Assembly: GCF_004137085.1 (NCBI RefSeq) | Contig: NZ_QYBC01000018.1 | Span: 62,001-126,000, forward strand | From: Lichenibacterium ramalinae | Lineage (GTDB): Bacteria; Pseudomonadota; Alphaproteobacteria; Rhizobiales; Beijerinckiaceae | Direction of reading: 5' to 3' | Length of the DNA stretch: 64,000 nucleotides | Shown here: positions 33,751 to 42,600 of the stretch, in pieces | Layout of the letters: each line of letters starts with the position of its first letter | Numbering within the stretch: position 1 is the first letter of the stretch | Translations under genes and position numbers: made by a program | Notes under the pieces: model-generated | What the model was told of the DNA's origin: nothing | Databases searched by the model: none | Seen by the model: only the letters and a program-made list of their open reading frames with translations

Positions 33751-33779
33751 GCCGAGGCGCGCCGTCGCCGGACCTCGGC
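33751..33779. terminator. Hairpin between convergent DUF2891 and AMP nucleosidase genes
   Basis: GCCGAGG (33751-33757) pairs with CCTCGGC (33773-33779) around a 15-nt loop, in the 44-bp gap between two converging genes. It could end transcription from either side. There is no T-run, so a Rho-independent role is only tentative. Confidence 0.35.
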
Positions 33780-33791
33780 GACCCCGCGGCC

Positions 33792-35288
33792 TCAGCGGAA
33801 CGGCGGCTCGTCGAAGGCGCGGAGCTTGCGGGAATGCAGGCCCGCACGGTCGCCGCGCAGGTGGTCGAGGGTGGACAGGCCGATGAGCAGGTGCTCGCCG
33901 ACGGCGCGCTCGTAGAAGGCGTTGGCGGCGCCCGGCAGCTTGATCTCGCCGTGCAACGGCTTGTCCGACACGCAGAGCAGCGTGCCGTAGGGCACGCGCA
34001 GCCGGTAGCCCTGGGCCGCCACGGTGCCGCTCTCCATGTCGACCGCGATGGAGCGCGACAGGTTGATGCGCCGCCGCTCCTGCGAAAAGCGCAGCTCCCA
34101 ATTGCGGTCGTCGTAGGTCACGACCGTGCCGGTGCGCAGGCGGCTCTTCAGCGCGTCCGGTGCCTCGCCCGTCACGGCGGCGGCGGCGGCCTGGAGGGCG
34201 AGCTGCACCTCGGCCAGGGCCGGCACCGGCACGTCCGGCGGCACGAGCTCGTCGAGGATCCGGTCGCGCCGCATGTAGCCGTGGGCCAGCACGTAGTCGC
34301 CGATGGTCTGGGACTGCCGCAGCCCGCCGCAATGGCCCACCATCAGCCAGCAATGGGGGCGCAGCACCGCGAGGTGGTCGGTGATGTTCTTGGCGTTGGA
34401 GGGGCCGACGCCGATGTTGACCAGCGTCGTCCCGGCCGGTGCCCCGGCGGCGTCGCGCCCGACGAGGTGGTAGGCGGGCATCTGCGAGCGGTGCCAGGGC
34501 GAGGCGGCGATGACGGCGGCGGGGTCGGCCCCGGCCGCGTCGCCCCGCTCGACGATGACACCGCCCGGCATCACCAGGCGCTCGTAGCCGCCGTCGCCCC
34601 GGGCCAGGGCTTCGAGCCCGACGCGCACGAACTGGTCGACGTAGCGGTGGTAGTTGGTCAGCAGGATCCAGGGCTGGATGTTGCGCCAGTCCGAGCCCGT
34701 GTAATGCACGAGGCGGCGCAGCGAGAAGTCGATCCGAACGGCATCGAACAGCGCCAGCGGCCGGGCGCCGTCCTGCTCCTCCGGCGCCCAGAGCCCGTCG
34801 GCGATCTCGTCGCCGACGGCCGACAGCAGCGGCACGGGGAAGTGGCGGGCGAGGTCCGCCGGCGTGGCGCCCGAGCGCGCGAGGTCGGCGCCGGGTTCGA
34901 CCACGTAGGGGTAGGGGATCTCCTGGGCGCTCGACCCGACCTCGATGGCGACGCCGTAGTCGCGCACCAGCGGGCGGAGCTGCTCGAGGAGGTAGGGCCG
35001 GAAGTAGTCGGGCTGGGTGATGGTGGTGGTGTAGGTGCCGGGCCCCTGCAGCTTGGCGGTGGCGCGCTTGATGCGCGGCACGGGGCCGTCCGGCGCGTAG
35101 GTGATGCGCAGTTCGGGATAACGGAACTGCATGCGCGTGCCCATGTCGGGCGCGACCCCCTCGTCGAGGAAGCGCCCGAGCGCCGTCCGCAGCGCCTCGG
35201 TGGCGCCGGCGTGGAGTTCGCCGAGGCGGTCCACGGCGGCCTCGGGCGACGCCATGGTCTCGGACGGGCGGAGTTCTTCGGTCTGCAC
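33792..35288 (-). CDS. amn: AMP nucleosidase
   Basis: 498 residues from GTG 35288 with AGGAGA 6 bases upstream. It hydrolyses AMP to adenine and ribose 5-phosphate in the cytosol. The N-terminal AMP-nucleosidase domain (about 1-180) precedes a nucleoside-phosphorylase-type catalytic domain with LVNIGVGPSNAKNITDHLAV, MVGHCGGLRQSQTIGDY, AVDMESGTVAAQGYR and LLCVSDKPLHGEIKLPG. Length is that of the E. coli enzyme. It lies 109 bp downstream of the exopolyphosphatase gene in the same direction, and both bear on phosphate and nucleotide stress. Confidence 0.93.
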   Translation of the reverse strand: MQTEELRPSETMASPEAAVDRLGELHAGATEALRTALGRFLDEGVAPDMGTRMQFRYPELRITYAPDGPVPRIKRATAKLQGPGTYTTTITQPDYFRPYLLEQLRPLVRDYGVAIEVGSSAQEIPYPYVVEPGADLARSGATPADLARHFPVPLLSAVGDEIADGLWAPEEQDGARPLALFDAVRIDFSLRRLVHYTGSDWRNIQPWILLTNYHRYVDQFVRVGLEALARGDGGYERLVMPGGVIVERGDAAGADPAAVIAASPWHRSQMPAYHLVGRDAAGAPAGTTLVNIGVGPSNAKNITDHLAVLRPHCWLMVGHCGGLRQSQTIGDYVLAHGYMRRDRILDELVPPDVPVPALAEVQLALQAAAAAVTGEAPDALKSRLRTGTVVTYDDRNWELRFSQERRRINLSRSIAVDMESGTVAAQGYRLRVPYGTLLCVSDKPLHGEIKLPGAANAFYERAVGEHLLIGLSTLDHLRGDRAGLHSRKLRAFDEPPFR

Positions 35289-35397
35289 GGTGTCTCCTGG
35301 CTCGGCGCCGCACCCGACCTTGGCACCGCGGGCGCCGAAGCGCAAAGCCGGGGATGCGGTGCAGCCGCGACCCGCCCCCCGCATCCGGGGGCCGCCG

Positions 35398-36954
35398 TCA
35401 CACCTCCACGACCTCGCTGCGCTTGACGCCGACCGCGACCGCCAGGGCGGCGAGCCGGTCAGCCACGACCTCGCTGTCGGGCACGCGGGCGGCCCGGCCG
35501 ACCTCCAGGGTCAGCCGGTCGGTGCCGACCCGCAGCCGCGAGCCCTCCAGCACGTCCGGCACGCCGGCCGAGAAGCGATAGGCCAGCGTCAGCGCCCGCC
35601 CGAGGATCATGGCGCGCCGCCTGACGGCGCGGGACAGGAGCTCGACGGCGGGCGACAGGGCAGGGTCGTCGGGCTTGCCGTTGTAGCGGGCGTGGATGGC
35701 GGCCGCCACGAAGGCCCGCTCGGGATGCTCGATGCCGATGAAGGGGAACTGCAGCAGCCGCCGGAACATCTCGCCGGCCCGGAGGTCGGGGTGGTCGCGC
35801 CAGCCCATGTCGGACAGCGCGCAGGCGGCGACCCGGAGCCGCGTCTCGGCCCGGGATTCGCCCGGGAACAGCCCGGCCGTCCAGGGCACCAGGCTGGCGG
35901 CGAAGCGCGGCACGCGCGCGGCCGGCAGGCCGATCAGCGCCGCGCCCTCGATCAGCGGGTCGCGGTAGCGCTCGGCTTCGGGGAGCTGCGCGTAGAGCCA
36001 GCCCTCGCGCAGGCCCAGCGCTGAGAACACCACCCGCTCGGGCGCGAGCCGCTTCAGCGTGCGGTCCAGCACCAGGGCGGCGGCCGGCAGGGTGCGGGCG
36101 CGGCGGGCCGGCACGCCGGCGAGGGCGGGCGACGGCTTGCCGTTCGGCGCCGGGCGCCACAGCGACCGGGCGAAGCTCCGGATGGCGGCCGTGTCGACCG
36201 TGTAGCCGTGCACCACCGGCACGGGGGCGGCGGTCGCCGCCATGTGGGCCTTCGCCAGCGCCCGCCAGCCGCCGCCCACCGGGTAGAACACCGGCCGGGT
36301 CAGGGCCGGCGGCAGGCCCTCGGCCAGCAGCGCGTCGACGGCGCGTTTGGCCGCCTCCGGCCCCTTCCCCAGCAGGGCCTCCACCGGCAGGGCGCCGAGC
36401 GGCAGGCTGACCCAGCGCTCGCCCACCGTGTCGTCGAGCGCTTCCGCCACTTCGAGGCTGCCCCCGCCCATGTCGCCGACGAGACCCACGGGGCGGAAGA
36501 AGCCCGAGATGACGCCGAGCGCCGCGTGGCGCGCCTCCTCGGCGCCGCTAAGGATGCGGATCTCGAGCCCGGTCTCGGCCGTGATGGCGTGGCGCAGCGC
36601 GTCCCCGTTGCTGGCCCGCCGCATGGCTTCGGTGGCGGTGGCGTCGATGCGCCGGACCCCCATGGCGTCGGCGATGGCGCGGAAGCGCCGCACGGCCTCG
36701 ACGGTGCGGCGGAAGTTGTCCGGGTGGATAACGCCGGTCTGGGCGAGGCCCTCGCCGAGCCGGCACAGGCTCTTCTCGTTGAAGCGGGGCAGGGGCGCCC
36801 GGCCCATCCGCTCGTAGACGACGAGCCGCACCGAATTCGAGCCGATGTCGACGATGGCGTAGGGTCCGCCATCGGCACCCGCGACGCGCGCGGCGTCGAG
36901 GTCGAGCGGCCGCGCGACCCCCTCGCCTCCGCTTCCCGATTCCGCCGAGTCCAC
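35398..36954 (-). CDS. ppx: Exopolyphosphatase / guanosine pentaphosphatase (Ppx/GppA)
   Basis: 518 residues from GTG 36954, which has GGGAGGGG directly upstream; ATG 36993 is an alternative. Actin-like ATPase fold: YAIVDIGSNSVRLVVYER (phosphate 1), ATEAMRRASNGDAL, ILSGAEEARHAALGVISG and VGDMGGGSLEVAEA (phosphate 2). An HD-like C-terminal region follows (about 300-518). It removes terminal phosphate from polyphosphate and possibly pppGpp. Divergent from an SDR gene across a 184-bp spacer. Confidence 0.92.
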   Translation of the reverse strand: MDSAESGSGGEGVARPLDLDAARVAGADGGPYAIVDIGSNSVRLVVYERMGRAPLPRFNEKSLCRLGEGLAQTGVIHPDNFRRTVEAVRRFRAIADAMGVRRIDATATEAMRRASNGDALRHAITAETGLEIRILSGAEEARHAALGVISGFFRPVGLVGDMGGGSLEVAEALDDTVGERWVSLPLGALPVEALLGKGPEAAKRAVDALLAEGLPPALTRPVFYPVGGGWRALAKAHMAATAAPVPVVHGYTVDTAAIRSFARSLWRPAPNGKPSPALAGVPARRARTLPAAALVLDRTLKRLAPERVVFSALGLREGWLYAQLPEAERYRDPLIEGAALIGLPAARVPRFAASLVPWTAGLFPGESRAETRLRVAACALSDMGWRDHPDLRAGEMFRRLLQFPFIGIEHPERAFVAAAIHARYNGKPDDPALSPAVELLSRAVRRRAMILGRALTLAYRFSAGVPDVLEGSRLRVGTDRLTLEVGRAARVPDSEVVADRLAALAVAVGVKRSEVVEV

Positions 36955-37138
36955 GCGCCCCTCCCGTCTCCGCCTCCCGGCAGCAATGCACATCCGGCCC
37001 GCGGGATCCACCGTGCTGGGCCGGGCGTGCCGCCGAGGGTGCGCCATGGCGTCCCGCCCGTCGCCGGGGCGGGATCGCGGCTCCGACGCCTGCGTTGAGA
37101 GGTGTCGCACGCGGGCGGCCGATGGGCGGAGACAGGGC

Positions 37139-38122
37139 ATGGCGAGACCGATCGCGGGCACGACCGTGGTGGTGGTGGGGGCGTCGAGCGGCATCGGCCG
37201 GGCGGCGGCGCTGGCCTTCGCGCAGGCCGGCGCCGACGTCGTCGTGGCGGCCCGGCGCGGCGACCTCCTCGACGAGGTCGTGCGGGGCTGCGAGGCCGCC
37301 GGCGCCCGGGCCCTGGCGGTGCCGACCGACGTCACCGACGCGGGTGCCGTCGCGGCGCTGGCCGACGCGGCCGTCGCGCGGTTCGGCACGGTCGACACCT
37401 GGGTCAACGTGGCCGGGACCGGCGTCTTCGGCCCCTACGAGGCGGCCGATGTCGCGCTCCACCGGCGGACGATCGAGGTCAACCTGATCGGAGCCATGAA
37501 CGGCGCGGCCGCGGCGCTGCCGGTGTTCCGCCGGCGCGGCCGCGGCGTGCTGATCTCCACCGTGTCGATGGGCGGCTGGTCGCCGGTGCCCTTCGCGCCC
37601 GCCTACACGGCGAGCAAGTTCGGCCTGCGCGGCTTCAACGCCAGCCTGCGCCAGCAGTTCGAGGCCCACGAGGACATCCACGTCTGCGGCGTGTTCCCCG
37701 CCATGGTGGACACGCCGGGCCTCCTGCACGTCGCCAACGTGTCGGGCAAGCGCATCGACCCCGGTCCGCTGCTCTACACGCCCGAGGACGTCGCCGCCGC
37801 CATCCTGCGCCTCGCCCGGCACCCGCGCGGCGAGGTGGCGGTGGGCTGGCCGGCCCGCGCCGGGCAGATGGCCTATGCGGTCGCGCCGCGGCTGACCGAA
37901 CTCGCCGTGGGGGCCGTGTTCCGTCGCCTCGTCCGCCGCGCCGGCCCGGCGCCGCGCAGCGAGGGGGCGCTGCGGACCCCGGTCGCGGTGGGGCGCGAGG
38001 CCAGCGGCGGCGCGCTCGCCCGCAAGGGCCTGCCGCCCGCCGGCACGCTCAGCGCCGCCGTGCTGGCCGGCGGCCTCGTCGTGGTGGCGGGCGTCGCGTT
38101 CGCGGCCCGGCGGCGGAGCTGA
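37139..38122 (+). CDS. Short-chain dehydrogenase/reductase with C-terminal membrane anchor
   Basis: 327 residues from ATG 37139, GGAGA upstream. Rossmann motif VVVVGASSGIGRAAA (about 11-25), NVAGTG (about 97), catalytic Ser in TVSMGG and YTASK (Tyr and Lys about 158-162). The core resembles membrane-associated SDRs whose physiological substrate is undefined. The last 25 residues (TLSAAVLAGGLVVVAGVAFAA) form a hydrophobic tail followed by Arg residues, which would tether the enzyme to the membrane. A PRC-barrel protein gene begins 18 bp downstream. Confidence 0.88.
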   Translation: MARPIAGTTVVVVGASSGIGRAAALAFAQAGADVVVAARRGDLLDEVVRGCEAAGARALAVPTDVTDAGAVAALADAAVARFGTVDTWVNVAGTGVFGPYEAADVALHRRTIEVNLIGAMNGAAAALPVFRRRGRGVLISTVSMGGWSPVPFAPAYTASKFGLRGFNASLRQQFEAHEDIHVCGVFPAMVDTPGLLHVANVSGKRIDPGPLLYTPEDVAAAILRLARHPRGEVAVGWPARAGQMAYAVAPRLTELAVGAVFRRLVRRAGPAPRSEGALRTPVAVGREASGGALARKGLPPAGTLSAAVLAGGLVVVAGVAFAARRRS

Positions 38123-38140
38123 ACCTTGAAGGAGCATCGC

Positions 38141-38761
38141 ATGCGCGCAACCCTGTCGGCGGCCCTGGTGGTCGTCCTGTCGGCCTTAGCGGCCGGTCCC
38201 GCCCTGGCCGACGACACGGGCTTCATCGCCGGGGGAAGGTCCGACCTGTGGCGGGCCTCGCGCCTCGTCGGCGTCGACGTCTTCGGCCCGGACGACAAGA
38301 AGGTCGGCGACGTGACCGACGTGCTGGTCGACCACGACGGGCGTGTCGCCGCGGTCGTGATCGGCATCGGCGGCGTCCTGGGGCTCGGCCGCAAGGACGT
38401 GGCGCTGCCCTACGCGGCGCTGCACTTCACCGACGCGCCGCGTCCAAACCTGCGGGCCTCCGCCTCCGGGGCGCCCAACGCCGCCTCCGGCATGCCCACC
38501 GAGCCCGGCCTGACGGCCGATTCCGCCATCCCGGTCGAGAGCCCGGCTGCGCAGGGCGAGGCGCCCGCCGCGAAGGGCGGCCCCGTCGGGACGACCGCCG
38601 GCGTGCCGGGCGGCGCCGTGACGGGGCAGGCGGCGACGCCCGTCCCGACCGGGCAGGGCGCGGCGTCGGTCGCCCGCACCACGGCCCGGCCCGACCATGC
38701 TCGGATCGACCTCACCTTCGACCAGCTGAAGGCGGCGCCGTCGTTCACCGTCGCACCGTGA
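38141..38761 (+). CDS. Secreted PRC-barrel domain protein
   Basis: 206 residues from ATG 38141 with AAGGAG 6 bases upstream. Signal peptide (MRATLSAALVVVLSALAAG, cut after ALA). A PRC-barrel follows: RASRLVGVDVFGPDDKKVGD, VTDVLVDHDGRVAAVVIG and LPYAALHF, about 40-100. The C-terminal half is Ala/Gly/Pro-rich and flexible. Likely periplasmic. It is probably co-transcribed with the SDR gene. Confidence 0.85.
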   Translation: MRATLSAALVVVLSALAAGPALADDTGFIAGGRSDLWRASRLVGVDVFGPDDKKVGDVTDVLVDHDGRVAAVVIGIGGVLGLGRKDVALPYAALHFTDAPRPNLRASASGAPNAASGMPTEPGLTADSAIPVESPAAQGEAPAAKGGPVGTTAGVPGGAVTGQAATPVPTGQGAASVARTTARPDHARIDLTFDQLKAAPSFTVAP

Positions 38762-38798
38762 GACGCGCCGTCAGGGTGCGTCCCGCGACGGTGCGACG
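38749..38798. terminator. Hairpin across the PRC-barrel stop codon
   Basis: Perfect 11-bp arms CGTCGCACCGT (38749-38759) and ACGGTGCGACG (38788-38798) around a 28-nt loop, lying between converging genes. The left arm overlaps the last codons. No T-run follows, so it may be a Rho-type or bidirectional barrier rather than a classic terminator. Confidence 0.4.
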
Positions 38799-38889
38799 AC
38801 CTCGGCCGGCGTGACGGGATCCAGCCGGTGGTGGCTGAGGACCGGGCCATCTCGAACAGGCCGACATCCGCCGTGGCCGGGCGTAGGCG

Positions 38890-39513
38890 TCAGCTCCGGG
38901 CCGCCGCGGTCGCGGCCCCGGAGACGATCAGCGCGCCCCCGCCGGCACGCCGCGACCAGAGCGCGGCGCGCGGCGTCGAGAGCAGGCGGGCGGCGCGCGA
39001 CGCCGCCAGGGCATAGACGGTGTCGGTGAGGCCGACGACGCCGCAGAAGGTCACGACCAGCAGCGCCGCCTGATAGCCGTAGGAGGCGTCCCGGTCGATG
39101 AACTGCGGCACGAAGGCGACGAAGAACACGATGGTCTTGGGGTGGAACGTGCCGACCAGCACATTGCCCAGGAAGGCCGCCCGGGCCCCGATGGGGGCGG
39201 CCGGGCCAGCCTCGCCGCCGTTCGCGCGGCCGCTGCGCGCCAGCGTGACGAGGCCGAGCCCGACGAGGTAGATCGCGCCACCCCACTTCACGGCCGAGAA
39301 GGCGCGGGCCGAGGTCGCCAGCAGGGCGCCGACGCCGAGCAGCGACAGCGACATCGCCAGGAAATTGCCGGCCATCATGCCGCCGACGGAGGCCAGCGCC
39401 ACGCGCCGGCCGGCGCCGATGGCGTAGCCCACGATGCTGAGGACGCCCGGCCCGGGCACGAGCCCGAGCAGGGCGGAGGCGAGCGCGAAGGCGAGCCAGG
39501 CGTGGAAGGTCAT
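38890..39513 (-). CDS. LysE/RhtB family exporter
   Basis: 207 residues from ATG 39513 with AAGGA 9 bases upstream. Six predicted membrane helices and the family start FHAWLAFALASALLGLVPGPGVL, followed by GRRVALASVGGMMAGNF and GTFHPKTIVFFVAFVPQFID. Such proteins export amino acids (Lys, Thr, homoserine lactone and others). No linked regulator is visible. The substrate cannot be assigned. Confidence 0.9.
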   Translation of the reverse strand: MTFHAWLAFALASALLGLVPGPGVLSIVGYAIGAGRRVALASVGGMMAGNFLAMSLSLLGVGALLATSARAFSAVKWGGAIYLVGLGLVTLARSGRANGGEAGPAAPIGARAAFLGNVLVGTFHPKTIVFFVAFVPQFIDRDASYGYQAALLVVTFCGVVGLTDTVYALAASRAARLLSTPRAALWSRRAGGGALIVSGAATAAARS

Positions 39514-39601
39514 GGGCGCGAGTCCTTGAGGGTCACGGCACCCATATTGCTGCCGTCGCCCGTCGGAAGCAACCCACGGTCGCAGTCGCGCAGCCGAACC
39601 C

Positions 39602-42600
39602 TCACACCGCTTCCTCCACGGTGTCGGAGGCCTCGCGCAGCTCGCCCTTGACCCAGATGCGCTTGATGCGGAGGTCGCCGCGCGCCGCGTGCAGGTCGTC
39701 GGGGATGTGGATGTGTCCGTTCTCCATCCGCAGGCCCAGGATCGCATAGGCGGCCGACAGCATGCGGGCCGCCGAGCCCGTGTACCAGGACCAGCCGCCG
39801 CGGCCCCCGTAGCTTTCGCCGTCGTAGATGTCGGCAGGCTGCTGGTGGGGGGCGAGGCCGTAGACGCCGAGCGCCTCGCCCTCGGTCTTGCCGAGCGGCG
39901 AGATGGCGCGCCAGCAGCGCATCGCGCGGGCCATGGCGTCGCGCGCGCCGTCGACGTCGCCGGCCTCGCGGGCGCGCCCGGCGATCGCCACCCAGGCGTC
40001 CACCGCCCAGGAGGCGCCGTGGGAATACTGGCCGCCGTTCTCGCGCACGCCGGGCGGATAATCGGCGATGCGGCCCGGATAGGGGTCGGAATCCTCGTCG
40101 AAGGGCGGCGTCACCAGCAGGATGCGGTCGGGCTTCTCCAGAGCGCCGAGCCCGTGCTCCAGGGCGCGGCGGCCCTTGTCGAGCGGCGCCGCGCCCGACA
40201 GCACCGGCCAGGCCGCCGCCATGATGGAGGGCGGGTCGAGCGGCCGGCCGTCGTCGACGAAATCGAAGACGTAATGGTCGCCCGTCCAGACGCCGTCGAT
40301 GGCCCGCGCCAGCCGGTCCGCCTCGGCGCGGTAGCGGTCGCCCGCCGCCCGGCCGTCGCGGCGGTCTGCGACCGCGGCGAAGCGCCGGACGATGTCGAAG
40401 AGGAAGCAGGCGAGCCAGGTACCCTCGCCTCGTCCGCCCGGGCCGGCGGCGTCGATGCCGTCGTTCCAGTCGCCCGTGCCTATCAGCGGCAGGCCGTGGG
40501 CGCCCATGCGGTCGGTCGTGTAGCGGATGGCGCGCACGCAATGGTCGTAGACGTCGCCGGTCTCGCGCGACAGCCGGGGCGCCAGCAGCAGGTCCATGGC
40601 GCCGTCCGGCACGGGGGCGCCGTCGAGGTAGGGCTGGCGCTCGTCCAGCACCGACCAGTCCCCTGTGGCCTCGATGTAGCGCACCAGCACGTAGGGCAGC
40701 CACAGGTGCGGGTCCGAGGCGCGGGTGCGCTGGCCGAGGCCGACGCGCCCGTCGGCGGCGAGGTGCCACCACTTGAACACGTCGCCTTCCGGGAACTGCA
40801 CGCCCGAATGGATGACGATCTGGCGCCGCGTCAGGCTGGGGTCGAAGAACAGGAAGGGCAGCACGTCCTGGAGCTGGTCGCGGAAGCCGAAGGCGCCCCC
40901 GCGCTGGTTCGGCCCCGTCCGGCCCCACAGGCGCGACGCCAGCGACTGGTAGGGCAGCCAGTGGTTCACCAGCCGGTCGAAGGCCGGGTCGTCGGTCTCG
41001 ACCCGGATGGCGCCGATGCGCTCGGCCCACCAGGCCTCGGTGGCCTTGAGGGCGGCGCGGGCCGCCGCGGGGTCGCGCAGGTGCGAGGCGGCCGTGAGGG
41101 CTTCCCGCCGGGTGGCGAACTGCCCGAGCACGACCGACACGTCGACCGCGCCCCCGGCCGGCACCTCCACGACGCCCGAGAAGGCCGCGACGCGCCGGCC
41201 GTCGTCCTCCTGGGCCGAATCCGGCCAGCCGGTCTCGACCATCACGGCATCGGTGAGGTCGCGCCCCGGCGAGCCGAGGAAGCGCGTCCGCACCGTCTCG
41301 GTCATGGCGGCGGTGAGGCTCGTCGCCGCGAAGGCCCAGCCGTCCTGGAAGTCGTTCTGCGGGTTGCTGAAAAACAGCGCCTCCGTGCCCTCGTCGCGGA
41401 CGGCGTCGATGACCCCGAGGCTGTCGCCCGGGCTCTGGTCGAGCGCGATCTCGAGGTAGGGGACGACGCGATAGCGCTTCGCCGCGCTGCCGTGGTTGCG
41501 GATCGTGAGCAGGCGCACGTCGGCCGGCGCGTCCGGGAAGACGAAGACCGTGAGGGACAGGTCGAGGTCGCCGCGCCGGTTGGTGAAGGTGGCGGCGCCG
41601 AGCCGGTATTCCACGGTGTGGACGGCGTCGGGGCGGCGGAAGGGCACGAAGCCCGCCGCGTCGGCCTCGCCGCTGTCGAGGTCCACCACGGCGATCATCT
41701 GGCCGGGCTGCAGCGTGGCGCCCGATTCGAGCCGGAACGGCGTGATGGCGTTCTGCCGCTCGTTGCCCTTGAACGTGTGGATCTCGCCCTCGTTGGACAC
41801 CACGGTGCCGAAGCCCATCGGGTTGGCGAGGACGTGGGCCCAGGGGCGCGGCGTCGCCGGGGTCAGCACGAGGTGGGTGTCGGCCTCGAAGCGGAACGGC
41901 CAGGTTTCGGCTGGCAGGGCGGGGCCGGGCGCGATGAGGCGCTTGCGGCGCAGCAGCGCGCGGAACGCCATGGCGTCGAGCGCCGGCCGCTCGAAGGCGC
42001 GGGCGATGCGCAGCGCCGCTTCCCATTCGTTGCGGGCGCGCCCGGTGACGAAGACGACCTCGATGCGCCCCTTGGCGGGGAGGTCGACCGCCACCGTCAG
42101 GCTCGCGGCGGGGTCGAACGTGTAGAGCGATCCCTCGTCGTCCACGTCGCGCCGCCCGTCCGGCGCGAGGCCGCGCGGGTCGCGCAGGCCGCCGGGGCCG
42201 ATGAAGCGCGTGCGCGAGTCCTCGTAGCCCAGCAGCCGGACGTCGCCATCGGCCCGCACGGCGTGGAACACCGTCTCGTGCGACATGCGGTGGGTCGCGG
42301 GGTCGCGCAGCAGGCGGTTGCGGGCGAGGACGGCGCCGAGCGCCGCGACGAACCAGCTTTCCACGTGCAGGGCGTTGAAGTCCGGGTCACGCAGATAGGC
42401 GCCGAGTTCGTGGACGGCGAGTTCGCGGTAGCTCGTGAGCTCCAGGCGCCGCGGCTCGGTCCCGGTGTTGGTGAGGACGAGCCGGGTCCATTCCAGCGGC
42501 TCCCCGTCGGCGAGCGTCACCCGCGCCTCGGCCAGGATGCCGTCCGCCGAGTTGCGCATCGCGATGGTGGCGGGATCCGGCTGGCTGACGGCATAGTCCG

